From positions 1 to 64,000 of the forward strand of contig CAJBNH010000098.1 in assembly GCA_903955385.1 (NCBI GenBank): a DNA stretch of 64,000 nt, in the 5' to 3' direction. Source of the DNA: an uncultured Myxococcales bacterium. Lineage in GTDB: Bacteria; Myxococcota_A; UBA9042. Shown here in pieces: positions 8,337-17,672 of the stretch. Both the position numbers and the translations under genes were made by a program. The notes under the pieces are model-generated. The model made no database searches. It had not been told where the DNA came from and saw only the letters and a program-made list of their open reading frames with translations. Positions within the stretch are counted from its first letter, which is position 1; each line of letters starts with the position of its first letter.

Positions 8337-10769
8337 ATGTCCGTCTCGCTGCCCCCCCGCCCCTCGCGACCATCGGAAGCCAGACTCCTTGGAATCCGAG
8401 CGGTTTTTGCGATTGCGCTGCTGAGTTTGCTGGCCCCGGGTCTGGCCGCCGCACAGATCGATCCTGCCGACGAGGTGGTCGACGACGTGCCGGAAGACGG
8501 GCCCGATGTCTCGCCCGTCACCCCGGCACGGCTGCTTGCGTCCACCGAAGATCTTTATGATTTCACGCCACTTGCTGACGGCGACGTGCGTTACGCCGCG
8601 CTGCTGCAGGCTTGGCAGCGTCACGACCACGCTGCTGTCGTGCGTCAGGCGCTGGAAGTCGCCAGCCGGACCGGACAGGCCGCGGTGCGTGTCGCCGCCC
8701 TGCACCTGCTTGCCCGCAGCTACGAACGCGTCAAGAACCGCCCGGAGGCCGAGCGCGCCTGGCAGCGGCTGGCGCAGTCGGGACCGTTCACGCAGACGGC
8801 GCGCCAACATCTGGCCAACCTGGCGCTGGAGCGTGGCGACGTCGACGGGGCGCTGGCGCAGCTGGCGGCGGTCGCGCCGTGGCACGTGGGTCGCGACGCG
8901 GCGACGCTGCTGATGGCGAAGATCGAGCTGGACCGCGGTCGCATCGGTCCGGCGCGCGATGCCTTGGAACGCGTCCAGCGCGCATCCCTGCCCAGCGAAC
9001 ACAAGGCCTGGCACGCGCTGCTGAGCGGCGAGGTGGCCCGGCGCTCGGGTCAGGTCGACGCGGCCGTGCGGTACTATCGGGAGGCGTGGTGGCTGGACGA
9101 GGGCGCGTACTCTGGGACCGCCTCGGACCGTCTGGCGGCCATGGAAGTGCCGATTCCTCCTGGGGATCAGGTCGAGCGGATCCTCGAACGCCGACCCCGC
9201 GGCCGCAACGACTTGCGCCGCTGGCTGGGCGACGTCGCGTCGATTGCGGCGGGCGACCAGGCCTTGCGCGCCTACGGTGAGGGGGCGCTGCTCTCCCGCG
9301 ACAAGAAGACCCGCAAGCGGGCACTGGAACTGCTGGAATCCGCAACGAATCAGGCCACCGACCCGGTGCAGCTCGGGCGGGCGCTGCACGCGTGGGGCGA
9401 TGCGCTGGGCAAGGCCGGCAACGACGCCAAGGCCATCGAGACGCTGCAACGCGCGCTGACGGTGGGCGCCGGCGAGGAGTTGGAAGCCCGCGCGCTGCAA
9501 CGCCTTCACCGCCTGTACAACAACGTCAATCGCCCGCAGGACGCCGAAGAGGCGCTGGTCCGCCTGCTCGAACGCCACCCGGCGGCAGAAGAGCGCGAGC
9601 TGGCCGTCTGGGGCCTGGCCTGGCAGCGCTACCTCGCCGGCAACTACCCGGGCGCCTTGAAGGGGTTCGTGCAGCTGGAGCGCGAGTTCGGCCAGCAGTG
9701 GACGGGCGGGCAGCAGCCGTGGCGCGCCAAGGCAATCTATTGGCAGGGTCGGTGCCTGGCGCACATGAAGCACACCGATGCGGCCATCGACGCGTGGTCG
9801 TCGGTCGCCAACATGTATGCGCAGACCTACTACGGCGTGATTTCGCTGGACCGCGTGCGCGAGATCGACCCCGAACGCGCTGCCCGTCTGCAAGGGCCGC
9901 CGCCCAGCCCCGCGGGCACGGGTCCCACCGCGCTGTCGTTGGACCGCGTGCGCGTCAGCCGCCACCCCGCATTGGACGAGGCTGCGCTGCTGGTGCGCAT
10001 GGGTCTGGAGTCCGAGGCGCGGACGTTGCTGAAAGGCCAGATCCAGCGCGGACTTCCCCGCGACGGCATCCACCTGCTGGCCACGCTGTACGAGCAGGAG
10101 GGCCAGCGCAAGGCCGCCTACGGCATCATGCAGCGCCACACCCGCCGCGCCGCCCGTCCCGACGAGGCCACTGCGGGCGTCTGGCGTCAGTCGTTCCCGG
10201 TGCCGTTCGGCGACGAGGCCCAGACGGCGGTGGCCCAAGCCGGCATCAGCAAGTCGTTGCTGTACGCGATCATGCGCCACGAGAGCGGTTTCTCGCCGAC
10301 CGCGCTGTCGCCCGTGGGTGCGCGCGGCCTGGTGCAATTGATGCCGACGTCGGCGCGCAGCATCGCCGAGCTGTACGGCATCCCGTCGCTCGGCGCCGGC
10401 GCTCTGTCGCGGCCCGGCTACAACCTGCAGATCGGCGCGCTGTTCCTGTCGCAATTGCTCAGCTTCTACCGCAGCAACCACGTGATCGTCGCCGCCGCCT
10501 ACAACGCCGGACCGTACGCAGCGGCGGGGTGGGTCAAGAAGTGGCGCCACCTGCCGACCGACGCCTTTGTCGAGTCGATTCCGTACCCGATCACGCGCAC
10601 TTACGTGATGCAGGTCACGGCCTCTGCCCAGACCTATGCGTGGCTGTACCCGGAGTGGGGCGAGATCGAGCGCGACCAACTGGGGCGCTCGCCGGCGATG
10701 CCCGGGACGTTCGGGCCGTTCATGAAGCGGCCAGATGACTCGGAGAGCTTGCGGGCGGCGGTCAACTGA
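8337..10769 (+). CDS. Slt70-like soluble lytic transglycosylase with long TPR-like N-terminal region
   Basis: This is an 810-residue exported peptidoglycan lytic transglycosylase. The signal peptide spans about residues 1-40 and ends GLAAAQ. A long alpha-solenoid of TPR-like helices (LLARSYERVKNRPEAERAW, ALGKAGNDAKAIETLQRAL and others) fills about 60-610, as in the superhelical U domain of Slt70. The C-terminal SLT domain starts near 630. It has the catalytic Glu in MRHESGFSP (about 648), then GARGLVQLMP, YNLQIGALFL and AAYNAGPYAA, all hallmarks of family 1 lytic transglycosylases cleaving MurNAc-GlcNAc bonds. The ATG at 8337 is preferred over an upstream TTG at 8301 because it places the signal peptide better. 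The gene is longer than E. coli Slt (645 residues). Confidence 0.9.
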   Translation: MSVSLPPRPSRPSEARLLGIRAVFAIALLSLLAPGLAAAQIDPADEVVDDVPEDGPDVSPVTPARLLASTEDLYDFTPLADGDVRYAALLQAWQRHDHAAVVRQALEVASRTGQAAVRVAALHLLARSYERVKNRPEAERAWQRLAQSGPFTQTARQHLANLALERGDVDGALAQLAAVAPWHVGRDAATLLMAKIELDRGRIGPARDALERVQRASLPSEHKAWHALLSGEVARRSGQVDAAVRYYREAWWLDEGAYSGTASDRLAAMEVPIPPGDQVERILERRPRGRNDLRRWLGDVASIAAGDQALRAYGEGALLSRDKKTRKRALELLESATNQATDPVQLGRALHAWGDALGKAGNDAKAIETLQRALTVGAGEELEARALQRLHRLYNNVNRPQDAEEALVRLLERHPAAEERELAVWGLAWQRYLAGNYPGALKGFVQLEREFGQQWTGGQQPWRAKAIYWQGRCLAHMKHTDAAIDAWSSVANMYAQTYYGVISLDRVREIDPERAARLQGPPPSPAGTGPTALSLDRVRVSRHPALDEAALLVRMGLESEARTLLKGQIQRGLPRDGIHLLATLYEQEGQRKAAYGIMQRHTRRAARPDEATAGVWRQSFPVPFGDEAQTAVAQAGISKSLLYAIMRHESGFSPTALSPVGARGLVQLMPTSARSIAELYGIPSLGAGALSRPGYNLQIGALFLSQLLSFYRSNHVIVAAAYNAGPYAAAGWVKKWRHLPTDAFVESIPYPITRTYVMQVTASAQTYAWLYPEWGEIERDQLGRSPAMPGTFGPFMKRPDDSESLRAAVN

Positions 10770-10843
10770 GGATCGCCCGCATCCCCAACCCATGCTAAAA
10801 GCCCAGCCAGCGCCCATCCCGGACGCCCGCGCCGAGCCCCACC

Positions 10844-12727
10844 GTGACCGACTCCCCCACCGACCGCTGGCCGCGCATCGCGCTGCTGGACCCGACCGTC
10901 GCCAACCAGATCGCGGCGGGCGAGGTCGTCGAGCGCCCGGCGTCCGTCGTCAAGGAACTGGTCGAGAACAGCCTGGACGCCGGCGCCACCCGCGTGCACG
11001 TGCTGCTGGAAGACGGCGGCCGCAAGCGCATCCAGATCGTCGACAACGGGCACGGCATGGACGGCCCCAGTGCGCACCTGGCATTTGCCCGCCACGCCAC
11101 CTCCAAGCTGCACACCGCCGACGAGCTGATGGACATCCGCTCGTTCGGCTTTCGCGGCGAGGCGTTGGCGTCGATTCTCGCCGTATCTCGCGTAACGCTG
11201 ACCACCCGCCGGCCCGACGTCGACGTGGGCGTGCGGCTGTCGGGCGGCGGCGGCGTGTCGATGCGCGAGGAGCCCGCCGGATGTCCGGTCGGCACCGATC
11301 TGGTGATCGCCGATCTGTTCTACAACGTGCCGGCGCGCCTGAAGTTCTTGCGCACGCCGGCGACCGAGCTGGGTCAGGTCCTGCGCTTCATCGACGCCCT
11401 GGCGCTGGCCCGCCCGGACCTGCACCTGACCGTCACACACAACGGCAAGCGGCTGGCCGACTATCCGCCGGACCCGGACCTGCCGCGCCGGGCGAACGCC
11501 GTGCTGGGCCGCGAGACCGCCGGCCGCCTGTACCCGATCGAGAGCCGCGAAGGCTATGAAGTCACTGGCCTTCTCAGCGACCCGGGGCTGGATCACGCGG
11601 GGCCGTCGCAACTCGTGCTGCTGGTCAACGGCCGCCACATCTCGGACCGCACGCTGCAGCACGCGATTGCCGCGGCGTACGGCACGTTGCTGGAAAGAGG
11701 CCGCTATCCCGTGGGCGTCGTCGCGCTGCAGTGCCCGCCAGACACGGTAGACGTCAACGTGCATCCGGCCAAGGCCGAGGTCCGCTTCGTCTCCAGCCAG
11801 GCCGTACACGCTGCCATCTCGCGCGCGGTGCGGGGCATGCTCGCCGCAACCCCTTGGATCAAGGCGCCGAATCCGGACGCGCCACGTCCGGCCCCCAGCG
11901 CCGCCTGGACCGCCGGCGAGGGCGTGACCGATGTCGAGACCGGCGAGGTGTTGCCTTCGCCTCGCAGCTCTTGGGCCGCGTCGTCCCGGCCGTCGTGGCC
12001 GCCGCCCAAATCGTCCGGCCTGTTCCGCGGCGACTCGGGCTGGCGTGCACCTGGCAGCGGCGCGGGATCCTCAAGCCCGACCGCGACTTGGACGACCTCG
12101 CCCGACACCGTGACCGAGCCGCTCGACACCGCCGCGCCCTTGGGCACGTTTGCGTCGCTGCGCTACGTCGGTCAGGTCGGGCGCTGCTTCCTGGTGTGCG
12201 AAACCGCCGACGCCCTGGTGCTGGTCGATCAACACGCGGCGCACGAGCGGGTGCTGTTCGAGCGGTTCGTGCAGTCGTTTCGCCAAGGCGGCTTTCCCAG
12301 CCAGCAACTGCTGATTCCCGAAACGGTTCCTCTCGCCCCCGCCGAGGTCGCGGCGCTGATCGAGGCCGACGACGTGTGGCGCCCGCTCGGGTTCGATCTC
12401 GAGGCATCCGGTGAGCGCATGGTCCGCGTGCGCGCCCAACCGTCGGTCGCCCGCGCGCTCGATCTGGGTGCCGAGGTGAAGTCGCTGGCCGCGTCGCTGC
12501 TGGAAGGCGGCCGCGGTCAAGCAACGGTCGAGAAGCTGGAAAGGGTCGCGGCGACGCTGGCTTGCCATGCCGCGGTCCGGTCGGGGGACTCGATGACGGC
12601 GCGGGAAGTGGCCGAATTGCTGGGTCAAATGGACGGCGTCGATCTGGCCACCCACTGCCCGCACGGCCGCCCCGTCGTGCTGCGCGCCCGGCTCGACGAA
12701 GTCGCGCGCTGGTTCCACCGCACATGA
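10844..12727 (+). CDS. mutL: DNA mismatch repair protein MutL
   Basis: This is a 627-residue GHKL-ATPase that couples MutS mismatch recognition to strand removal. N-terminal motifs are intact: IAAGEVVERPASVVKELVEN (start of motif I), DNGHGM, SFGFRGEAL and VNGRHI. VDVNVHPAKAEVRF marks the end of the transducer domain. A Pro/Ser-rich linker (about 335-425) follows. The C-terminal dimerisation domain carries DQHAAHERVLFE, matching the endonuclease metal-site motif DQHA(X)2E(X)4E of MutL from organisms lacking MutH. The start is GTG (VTDSPTDRW). Its TGA overlaps the ATG of miaA, so the two are translationally coupled, an arrangement also known in E. coli. Confidence 0.97.
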   Translation: MTDSPTDRWPRIALLDPTVANQIAAGEVVERPASVVKELVENSLDAGATRVHVLLEDGGRKRIQIVDNGHGMDGPSAHLAFARHATSKLHTADELMDIRSFGFRGEALASILAVSRVTLTTRRPDVDVGVRLSGGGGVSMREEPAGCPVGTDLVIADLFYNVPARLKFLRTPATELGQVLRFIDALALARPDLHLTVTHNGKRLADYPPDPDLPRRANAVLGRETAGRLYPIESREGYEVTGLLSDPGLDHAGPSQLVLLVNGRHISDRTLQHAIAAAYGTLLERGRYPVGVVALQCPPDTVDVNVHPAKAEVRFVSSQAVHAAISRAVRGMLAATPWIKAPNPDAPRPAPSAAWTAGEGVTDVETGEVLPSPRSSWAASSRPSWPPPKSSGLFRGDSGWRAPGSGAGSSSPTATWTTSPDTVTEPLDTAAPLGTFASLRYVGQVGRCFLVCETADALVLVDQHAAHERVLFERFVQSFRQGGFPSQQLLIPETVPLAPAEVAALIEADDVWRPLGFDLEASGERMVRVRAQPSVARALDLGAEVKSLAASLLEGGRGQATVEKLERVAATLACHAAVRSGDSMTAREVAELLGQMDGVDLATHCPHGRPVVLRARLDEVARWFHRT

Positions 12728-13665
12728 GCGAAAAGCCCTTGCGTATCGCGGTGTTGGTCGGCCCCACGGCGTCGGGCAAGACGGCGGTCGCCTTGGCCTT
12801 GGCGGCGCGATTCGGCCTGCCGATCGAAGTGATTGGCTGCGACGCCCTGCAGGTCTACCGCCGACTCGAGGCCGGCACAGCGAAGCCAAGCGCTGCTGAG
12901 CGGACGACCGTCCCGCACCACCTGATCGACGTGGCCGAGCCGACCGAACCGATGACCGCCGGGCGCTACGCCGAGCTCGCAATTGCCGCCATCGCCCAAG
13001 TCCACGCGCGCGGCAACTGGCCGCTGCTGGTCGGCGGCACCGGCCTGTACCTGCGGACGCTGGTGCGGGGCCTCGCCGAGATCCCGCCCGTGCCCAAGGA
13101 CTTGCGCGACGCCCTCGCCGCCGAGTTCGCCACACGCGGCCCCAACGCGCTGCACGCCGAGCTCGCCGCCGTCGACCCCGCGTACGCTGCAAGCGTGCCC
13201 GCCCAGAACCGCCAGCGGGTGCTGCGGGCGCTGGAGGTGTTTCGCGCGACCGGAAAGACGTTTTCCCAATGGCATCAGGAACATGCAAGTCAACCCGACC
13301 GCTTCGCCTGCTGGACGGCGCTGCTGGACCCGCCGCGAGACGCACACGACGCCCGCCTGACCGCGCGCGCTCGAGCGATGGCTGCCCCGCTGCTGCAGGA
13401 AGTCCGCTTGTTGCTTGACGAAGGTCTGTCGCCAGAGGCGCCTGCGATGCAAGCCCTGGGCTACCGCGAGGCCGTGGCGGTGGTGCGCGGCGAGCTGGAG
13501 CCCCCTGCGTTCACCGAAGCCCTGGTGCGCACCCACCGCCAGTACGCCAAGCGGCAGCGCACCTGGTTCGCGACCCAGCAGCGTATCGACCGGCGCCTGA
13601 TTCAGGCGGAACTGACAGAAGTGCTCGAGCTGGCTGCGGATCTGCGGCTTTGGTTCGCCAGCTAG
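12724..13665 (+). CDS. miaA: tRNA dimethylallyltransferase MiaA
   Basis: This is a 313-residue enzyme that adds the dimethylallyl group to A37 of tRNAs reading UNN codons. The P-loop GPTASGKT is at residues 12-19, followed by the DALQVYR substrate motif (S/D-x-Q-x-Y-R), GGTGLYLRTLVRG and, near the C-terminus, QALGYREA and KRQRTWF. The start ATG overlaps the mutL stop (ATGA). The stop TAG shares a CTAG with the stop of the convergent DUF2752 gene. Length is normal for the family. Confidence 0.97.
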   Translation: MSEKPLRIAVLVGPTASGKTAVALALAARFGLPIEVIGCDALQVYRRLEAGTAKPSAAERTTVPHHLIDVAEPTEPMTAGRYAELAIAAIAQVHARGNWPLLVGGTGLYLRTLVRGLAEIPPVPKDLRDALAAEFATRGPNALHAELAAVDPAYAASVPAQNRQRVLRALEVFRATGKTFSQWHQEHASQPDRFACWTALLDPPRDAHDARLTARARAMAAPLLQEVRLLLDEGLSPEAPAMQALGYREAVAVVRGELEPPAFTEALVRTHRQYAKRQRTWFATQQRIDRRLIQAELTEVLELAADLRLWFAS

Positions 13666-14279
13666 CCGTTCAGCCAGGTGCCGATCCAGCGCATCAACGG
13701 CGAGTCGTGCTGCATCGTCTGCCACGCGTCGGGCTGGGCGAAGAACCACGCCACCCGCCCCATCCAATAGCCCAGCACGACGGCAACCGCCCACAGCGCC
13801 GGCCGGGTCGGGATCTGCGGCACCTCTCGCCCCCGCAGCAGCGCCACGACGGCCACGCCCCACCAGCCCAGCATCGCCAGAAACGCGAACGGCGAAAGGA
13901 GGTTGAGCCCCACAGCCGTGACCAGGTGTCCGTGCGCCAGCTCAGCAAACGCCCGCGTCATGCCGCAGCCGCCGCACGGCAGGCCGGTGGTCCAGCGAAA
14001 CGCGCACAGGATCGGCCCCTTGTCGGCCCAAGCGTCCAGAAACCAGGCGGCGGCCACGATGGCCGGAACCAGCACCAGCCCCGGATGGCGCCAAAACAGC
14101 GACCGGAGCGTCGGGCGCCAAGGGGCAGCGGGTGGGGCGGCGGGCAGGATCAGGACGACCTCGGTGGCTCGGGGTGACGGCACAACGCCGCACGGCGGAG
14201 GCGGATTCTGCCCCACGCCGCGACCAAGCGCGAGTCGGGGTCGGTGAATCGGCGCGCCGTGCGAAACGTCCGGTTCCAT
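13662..14279 (-). CDS. DUF2752 family membrane protein
   Basis: This protein has the DUF2752 signature TGLPCGGCGMTRAFAELAHG followed by NLLSPFAFL. In the family, a Cys-rich turn and TR motif sit next to a conserved Asn-Pro-type loop (here NLLSP). Three or so hydrophobic helices are visible: VLVPAIVAAAWFLDAW, FAFLAMLGWWGVAVVALL and ALWAVAVVLGYWMGRVAWFF. Its biochemical role is unknown. The start is uncertain. ATG at 14279 gives 205 residues; an internal GTG about 115 bases downstream would remove a low-complexity N-terminus that overlaps the likely promoter region of the divergent gene. It is convergent with miaA, with the two stop codons overlapping. Confidence 0.8.
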   Translation of the reverse strand: MEPDVSHGAPIHRPRLALGRGVGQNPPPPCGVVPSPRATEVVLILPAAPPAAPWRPTLRSLFWRHPGLVLVPAIVAAAWFLDAWADKGPILCAFRWTTGLPCGGCGMTRAFAELAHGHLVTAVGLNLLSPFAFLAMLGWWGVAVVALLRGREVPQIPTRPALWAVAVVLGYWMGRVAWFFAQPDAWQTMQHDSPLMRWIGTWLNG

Positions 14280-14426
14280 GCACGGGCCGATGTCGGCTGC
14301 ACCGGCCCGCAGCGACCGCCCCGAGGCGGCCCGACCTCGTGCGGGTTGCCTAAGCGCTTGGAGCGGTTTACCTTGCGCACCGAGACGTCTGGCCCGCATC
14401 GGCCCGCGTCGCCTGGAGAATCGACC

Positions 14427-15329
14427 ATGCTCCGCAACCTCCCGTCTCTGGTCTTCACGCTCGTACTGCTGTCCGCCCTGCTCGGCTCAGCCTACGCTCA
14501 GGCTCCCGAAGCCGGCCCGCCGCCACCGGACAGCCCGCCCGCGCCCGACGCAGCTGCGCCCGCGCCCGCGCCTGCACCAGCGCCGGCACCAGCGCCAGCG
14601 CCAGCCCCCGGAGCCTCGAAGAGCGAGTCCCCCGACCGCGCCGCCGAGCGCCTGAACGAGGAAGGCAAGCGTCTGGTCGCCGCCGGCAAGTATGAGGAAG
14701 CGTTGGAGAAATTCCACGCCGCCCTGAAGTTCTACCCGCTCTCGAACGCGATCTTCAACGTCGGCTCGATGCTCTACACACTGCGCCAATACGAAGACGC
14801 CTTCCCGTACCTGGATCAGACGCTGCGCGCGCCGCTGGACCCCCGTCAGCGCGAGATCGTGACCAACCACATCGACACGGTGTTCGCCCAGCTGCGCGCC
14901 AGTCACGGTGCCGTGCTGGTCGAGACGAGCCCTCCCGGCGCCACGATCACGATCAACGGCAAGGAGATGCCCTTCGTGTCGCCGATGCGCGTGCTCATCC
15001 CGTTCGGTGCCGCCGACGTGATGGCCGTCACCGCCGGCTTCAAGCCCAACACGGTGGTGGTGAATTCGAGTCGCGCCGACATGCCCAAGGACATGAAGAT
15101 TCGGCTCGAGCGCGAAGAGCCTGATGCCCCCGTCAGCGTGCGCTGCCCCGGTGGCGCGGACGTCTTCATCGACGGCCAGATGCACGGCTTCGAGCTGGTG
15201 CGCCTGCGCCTGCTGCTGGGCCCCCACGTCGTGCGCTGTGGCAAGACCCAGAAGTCGCAAGCGTTCGAGCGCGCCGTCGAAGTCCGTCCTGGCCCGAACG
15301 CATTCGAATTCAGCAATCAGGTCAAGTAG
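14427..15329 (+). CDS. secreted TPR/PEGA-domain protein
   Basis: This is a 300-residue exported protein. The signal peptide MLRNLPSLVFTLVLLSALLG ends at AYAQ. An Ala-Pro repeat (about residues 45-62) forms an extended linker, reflected in DNA as a GCGCCC-type microsatellite. TPR-like helices (KRLVAAGKYEEALEKFHAAL, then IFNVGSMLYTLRQYEDA) cover about 70-140. A PEGA domain follows (VLVETSPPGATITINGKEM, about 160-215), with a second degenerate PEGA-like unit (DVFIDGQMHGFELVRLRLLL). PEGA proteins with TPRs are very common in myxobacterial envelopes. A GGAGA-type SD precedes the ATG. Role unknown; perhaps peptidoglycan or surface scaffold. Confidence 0.82.
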   Translation: MLRNLPSLVFTLVLLSALLGSAYAQAPEAGPPPPDSPPAPDAAAPAPAPAPAPAPAPAPAPGASKSESPDRAAERLNEEGKRLVAAGKYEEALEKFHAALKFYPLSNAIFNVGSMLYTLRQYEDAFPYLDQTLRAPLDPRQREIVTNHIDTVFAQLRASHGAVLVETSPPGATITINGKEMPFVSPMRVLIPFGAADVMAVTAGFKPNTVVVNSSRADMPKDMKIRLEREEPDAPVSVRCPGGADVFIDGQMHGFELVRLRLLLGPHVVRCGKTQKSQAFERAVEVRPGPNAFEFSNQVK

Positions 15330-15375
15330 CTCGCGTCAGGCTCTCCCCCCCTCCTGCCCCCCCCTCGAGGTTTGC

Positions 15376-16425
15376 ATGACCACGGCGTTCCGTACCGGCC
15401 GCGATCCGCTCGGCTGCCACCGCGTTCTTCACCCGCAAGGCACGCTGCCCCAAGCCGCCGACCGACTGGACAACAGCCTGCCGCCGTTTGAGGACGAGGT
15501 GCAGATCGCCGTCGAGCGCCTCAACGTCGACGCGGCGTCTTTCACCCAGCTCGAGTCGACCGGGCGGCCGGTGGCCCAGCAGATCGAGGAAATCGTCCAG
15601 CAACGCGGCAAGATGCAGAACCCGGTCACCGGCTCGGGCGGCATGCTGCTGGGCCGGATCGCCGCCATCGGTCCCGCCTACGAGGGGTGCCTGAAGGGCC
15701 TGCCGATCGGGACGTCCGTCGCCACGCTGGTGTCGCTGACGCTGACGCCGCTGCACCTCAAGCGCATTCTGGCCGTGCACCCGCACGCGCATCAGGTTGA
15801 AGTCGAGGCGTTCGCCATGCTGCCGTCATCGGCCCCTGCCGCGGTGGTGCCGAACGATCTCGCGCCGACGCTTGCCCTGTCGGTGCTGGACGTCTGCGGG
15901 GCTCCGGCGCTCGTGCATCGGATGGTGCAACGCGTGCCCCAGAACGGCCACATGCTGTTCATCGGCGCTGGCAAGTCCGGCGTGCTGTCGATGGCGGCGG
16001 CGCGTGCGGTGCGGCCCGACCTGAAGCTGTGGGCAATCGACCGCTACCAGGGCCCATTGGACGAGGCGTATGCCGCTGGCCTGTGCGACGGCGTCCACGC
16101 GGTCGACGCTGCCGATGCGCTGGCGGTTCGGGCGGCGGTGCAGGAGTTCACCCATGGCGCGCTCGCCGACGCCGTCATCCACATGACCAGCCTGCCGGGC
16201 ACCGAGATGGCCGGCATTCTGGCGACCCGGAAGCGCGGCACCTGTTTGTATTTCGGCATGGCCACGTCGTTTTCGCGCGTCGCCTTGGGCGCCGAGGGCG
16301 TGGGCGCCGACATCGACCTGCTGATCGGCAACGGGTTCGTCGAGGGCCACGCGGATCTGGCGATGGACCTCGTGCGGGCCAACCCGCGTCTGCGCGGCCT
16401 GATGTCCAAGCGTCTCGGCCTGTAG
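15376..16425 (+). CDS. kdd: L-erythro-3,5-diaminohexanoate dehydrogenase
   Basis: This 349-residue protein resembles Kdd of the lysine fermentation pathway, which oxidatively deaminates L-erythro-3,5-diaminohexanoate to 5-amino-3-oxohexanoate. Diagnostic stretches are GRDPLGCHRVLHPQGTLPQA at the N-terminus, ERLNVDAASFTQLE, QNPVTGSGGMLLGRI, ATLVSLTLTPLHL and SVLDVCGAPA. A Rossmann glycine motif GAGKSGVLSMAAARA sits at about 196, and LYFGMATSFSRVALGAEGVG near the end. The ATG follows GAGG. No other lysine-fermentation genes (kamA, kamDE, kce, kal) are within the window. The fold is secure; the substrate is inferred from family resemblance. Confidence 0.85.
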   Translation: MTTAFRTGRDPLGCHRVLHPQGTLPQAADRLDNSLPPFEDEVQIAVERLNVDAASFTQLESTGRPVAQQIEEIVQQRGKMQNPVTGSGGMLLGRIAAIGPAYEGCLKGLPIGTSVATLVSLTLTPLHLKRILAVHPHAHQVEVEAFAMLPSSAPAAVVPNDLAPTLALSVLDVCGAPALVHRMVQRVPQNGHMLFIGAGKSGVLSMAAARAVRPDLKLWAIDRYQGPLDEAYAAGLCDGVHAVDAADALAVRAAVQEFTHGALADAVIHMTSLPGTEMAGILATRKRGTCLYFGMATSFSRVALGAEGVGADIDLLIGNGFVEGHADLAMDLVRANPRLRGLMSKRLGL

Positions 16426-16463
16426 CCCGCCCCTCGCTCCCTTCACCCGACAAACCACGACGA

Positions 16464-16492
16464 AACGCAGGCCCCGCGGGGCCTTGCGCGTT
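16464..16492. terminator. bidirectional hairpin between kdd and the OmpA lipoprotein gene
   Basis: GGCCCC-GC-GGGGCC forms a tight core flanked by AACGC on the left and GCGTT on the right, with a small asymmetric bulge. It lies midway between two convergent stop codons (16425 and 16522), where a shared terminator is expected. No long U-tract is present. Confidence 0.55.
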
Positions 16493-16521
16493 ACCGTCGA
16501 TATGGGCAGGGGTGGCGGGTG

Positions 16522-17658
16522 CTATTGCAGGAAGTTGAACTCGACGCGGCGGTTCTTCTCCCACGCTTCCTTGGTGTGGCCCGGATCGAGCGGCCGTTCT
16601 TCACCAAAGCCGACCGGAACCAGCCGACTGCGGGCAAGGCCGCGGGCGACCATCGCGTTGACGACCGACTCGGCGCGAGCCTGACTCAACTTCTTGTTCT
16701 TCTTGTCAGGACCGCGCTCGTCGGTGTGGCCCTCGATCTGCACGCGGACCTCGGTGCGGGCGCGCAAGGCCTCGGCGGCCTCGTCCAGGATCTCTTCGGA
16801 CAGCTGACCGACGATCTTGGCCGAATTCGTCGCGAAGTTGATCTGCTTCTTGAACACGATGCGGTCGTCCTCGACCACGATGTTCTTGAATTCCTTGGGC
16901 GGAGGCGGCGCCTCGGGCAGCTCGTCCGGGCAGCCGTCCATGTCGTCCAAACCGTTGTAGACCTCCGGCTTGTCCGGGCACTGGTCCGACTTGACCGGGT
17001 ACTCGTTGATGCCGTCGCCGTCGTTGTCGAAGTCGGGGCAGCCGTCGCCGTCCTCGAACGAGTCCTTGTCCTCGGGGATGTTCGGGCAGCGGTCCTTGGC
17101 GTCGGCCACGCCGTCCTGATCGTTGTCCTCGTCCGGGCAGCCGTCTTCGTCCAGGAACTTGTCCTTGTCCTCGGCCTGGTCCGGGCAGCGGTCGTTCTGA
17201 TCGTGGATGCCGTCGCCGTCCCGGTCATACTCGGGGCAGCCGTCGTCGTCCTGGTCCTTGTCCATGTCCTCGGGGTCGTCGGGGCACTTGTCCTCGGCGT
17301 CGCACAGCAGGTCGCCGTCCCGGTCCGGGCAGCAGCCCTTCTGGTCCTTGACCGCCGTGACGGCCGCGGTGTGCTTCTTCGCGAGCTCCAAGTGCTCCGC
17401 AGCGTCGATCGTGTTGCCCAGCGCAGACTCGACCCGGGCAAACTCGATGTTCGCCTCGGCCAGCGCCAAGTCCTTGGGAGCGCAGTAGTACGCCGGCACC
17501 TTGGCCACACGCACCGCCTCGTTCAACTCTTCGGTCGTCTTGTTGACCTCGCCGGACGTCACGCACCCGGCCGCCGCCAACGCCAGAGCCAAGCCCAGCG
17601 CGAAGGTGCCCAAGGCGCCTCCGCTTCTGCCGCTTTGCCTCGTCACGATCCTGTGCAT
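16522..17658 (-). CDS. OmpA-family lipoprotein with thrombospondin type 3 repeats
   Basis: This is a 378-residue outer-membrane lipoprotein. The signal peptide runs to LALALAAAGC (lipobox Cys near residue 32). A helical DUF4398-like stretch follows (about 40-105). Next come Asp-rich calcium-binding TSP3 repeats (about 110-235), for example DRDGDGIHDQNDRCPDQAED. The C-terminal OmpA domain has INFATNSAKI, EGHTDERG, LSQARAESV and NRRVEF, including the Asp/Arg pair that binds diaminopimelate in peptidoglycan. It therefore likely tethers the outer membrane to the wall. ATG at 17658 is used; the frame continues upstream only through shadow sequence of the preceding gene. It is second in a two-gene operon, 14 bases after the DUF4398 gene. 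Confidence 0.9.
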   Translation of the reverse strand: MHRIVTRQSGRSGGALGTFALGLALALAAAGCVTSGEVNKTTEELNEAVRVAKVPAYYCAPKDLALAEANIEFARVESALGNTIDAAEHLELAKKHTAAVTAVKDQKGCCPDRDGDLLCDAEDKCPDDPEDMDKDQDDDGCPEYDRDGDGIHDQNDRCPDQAEDKDKFLDEDGCPDEDNDQDGVADAKDRCPNIPEDKDSFEDGDGCPDFDNDGDGINEYPVKSDQCPDKPEVYNGLDDMDGCPDELPEAPPPPKEFKNIVVEDDRIVFKKQINFATNSAKIVGQLSEEILDEAAEALRARTEVRVQIEGHTDERGPDKKNKKLSQARAESVVNAMVARGLARSRLVPVGFGEERPLDPGHTKEAWEKNRRVEFNFLQ

Positions 17659-17672
17659 GGTTGGTCCTGAAG

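Noticed and set aside
14560-14620. Ala-Pro coding microsatellite considered as a regulatory or phase-variable repeat
   Set aside because: Units are mixed GCGCCC/GCACCA/GCGCCG and in frame; it is simply a Pro-Ala linker.
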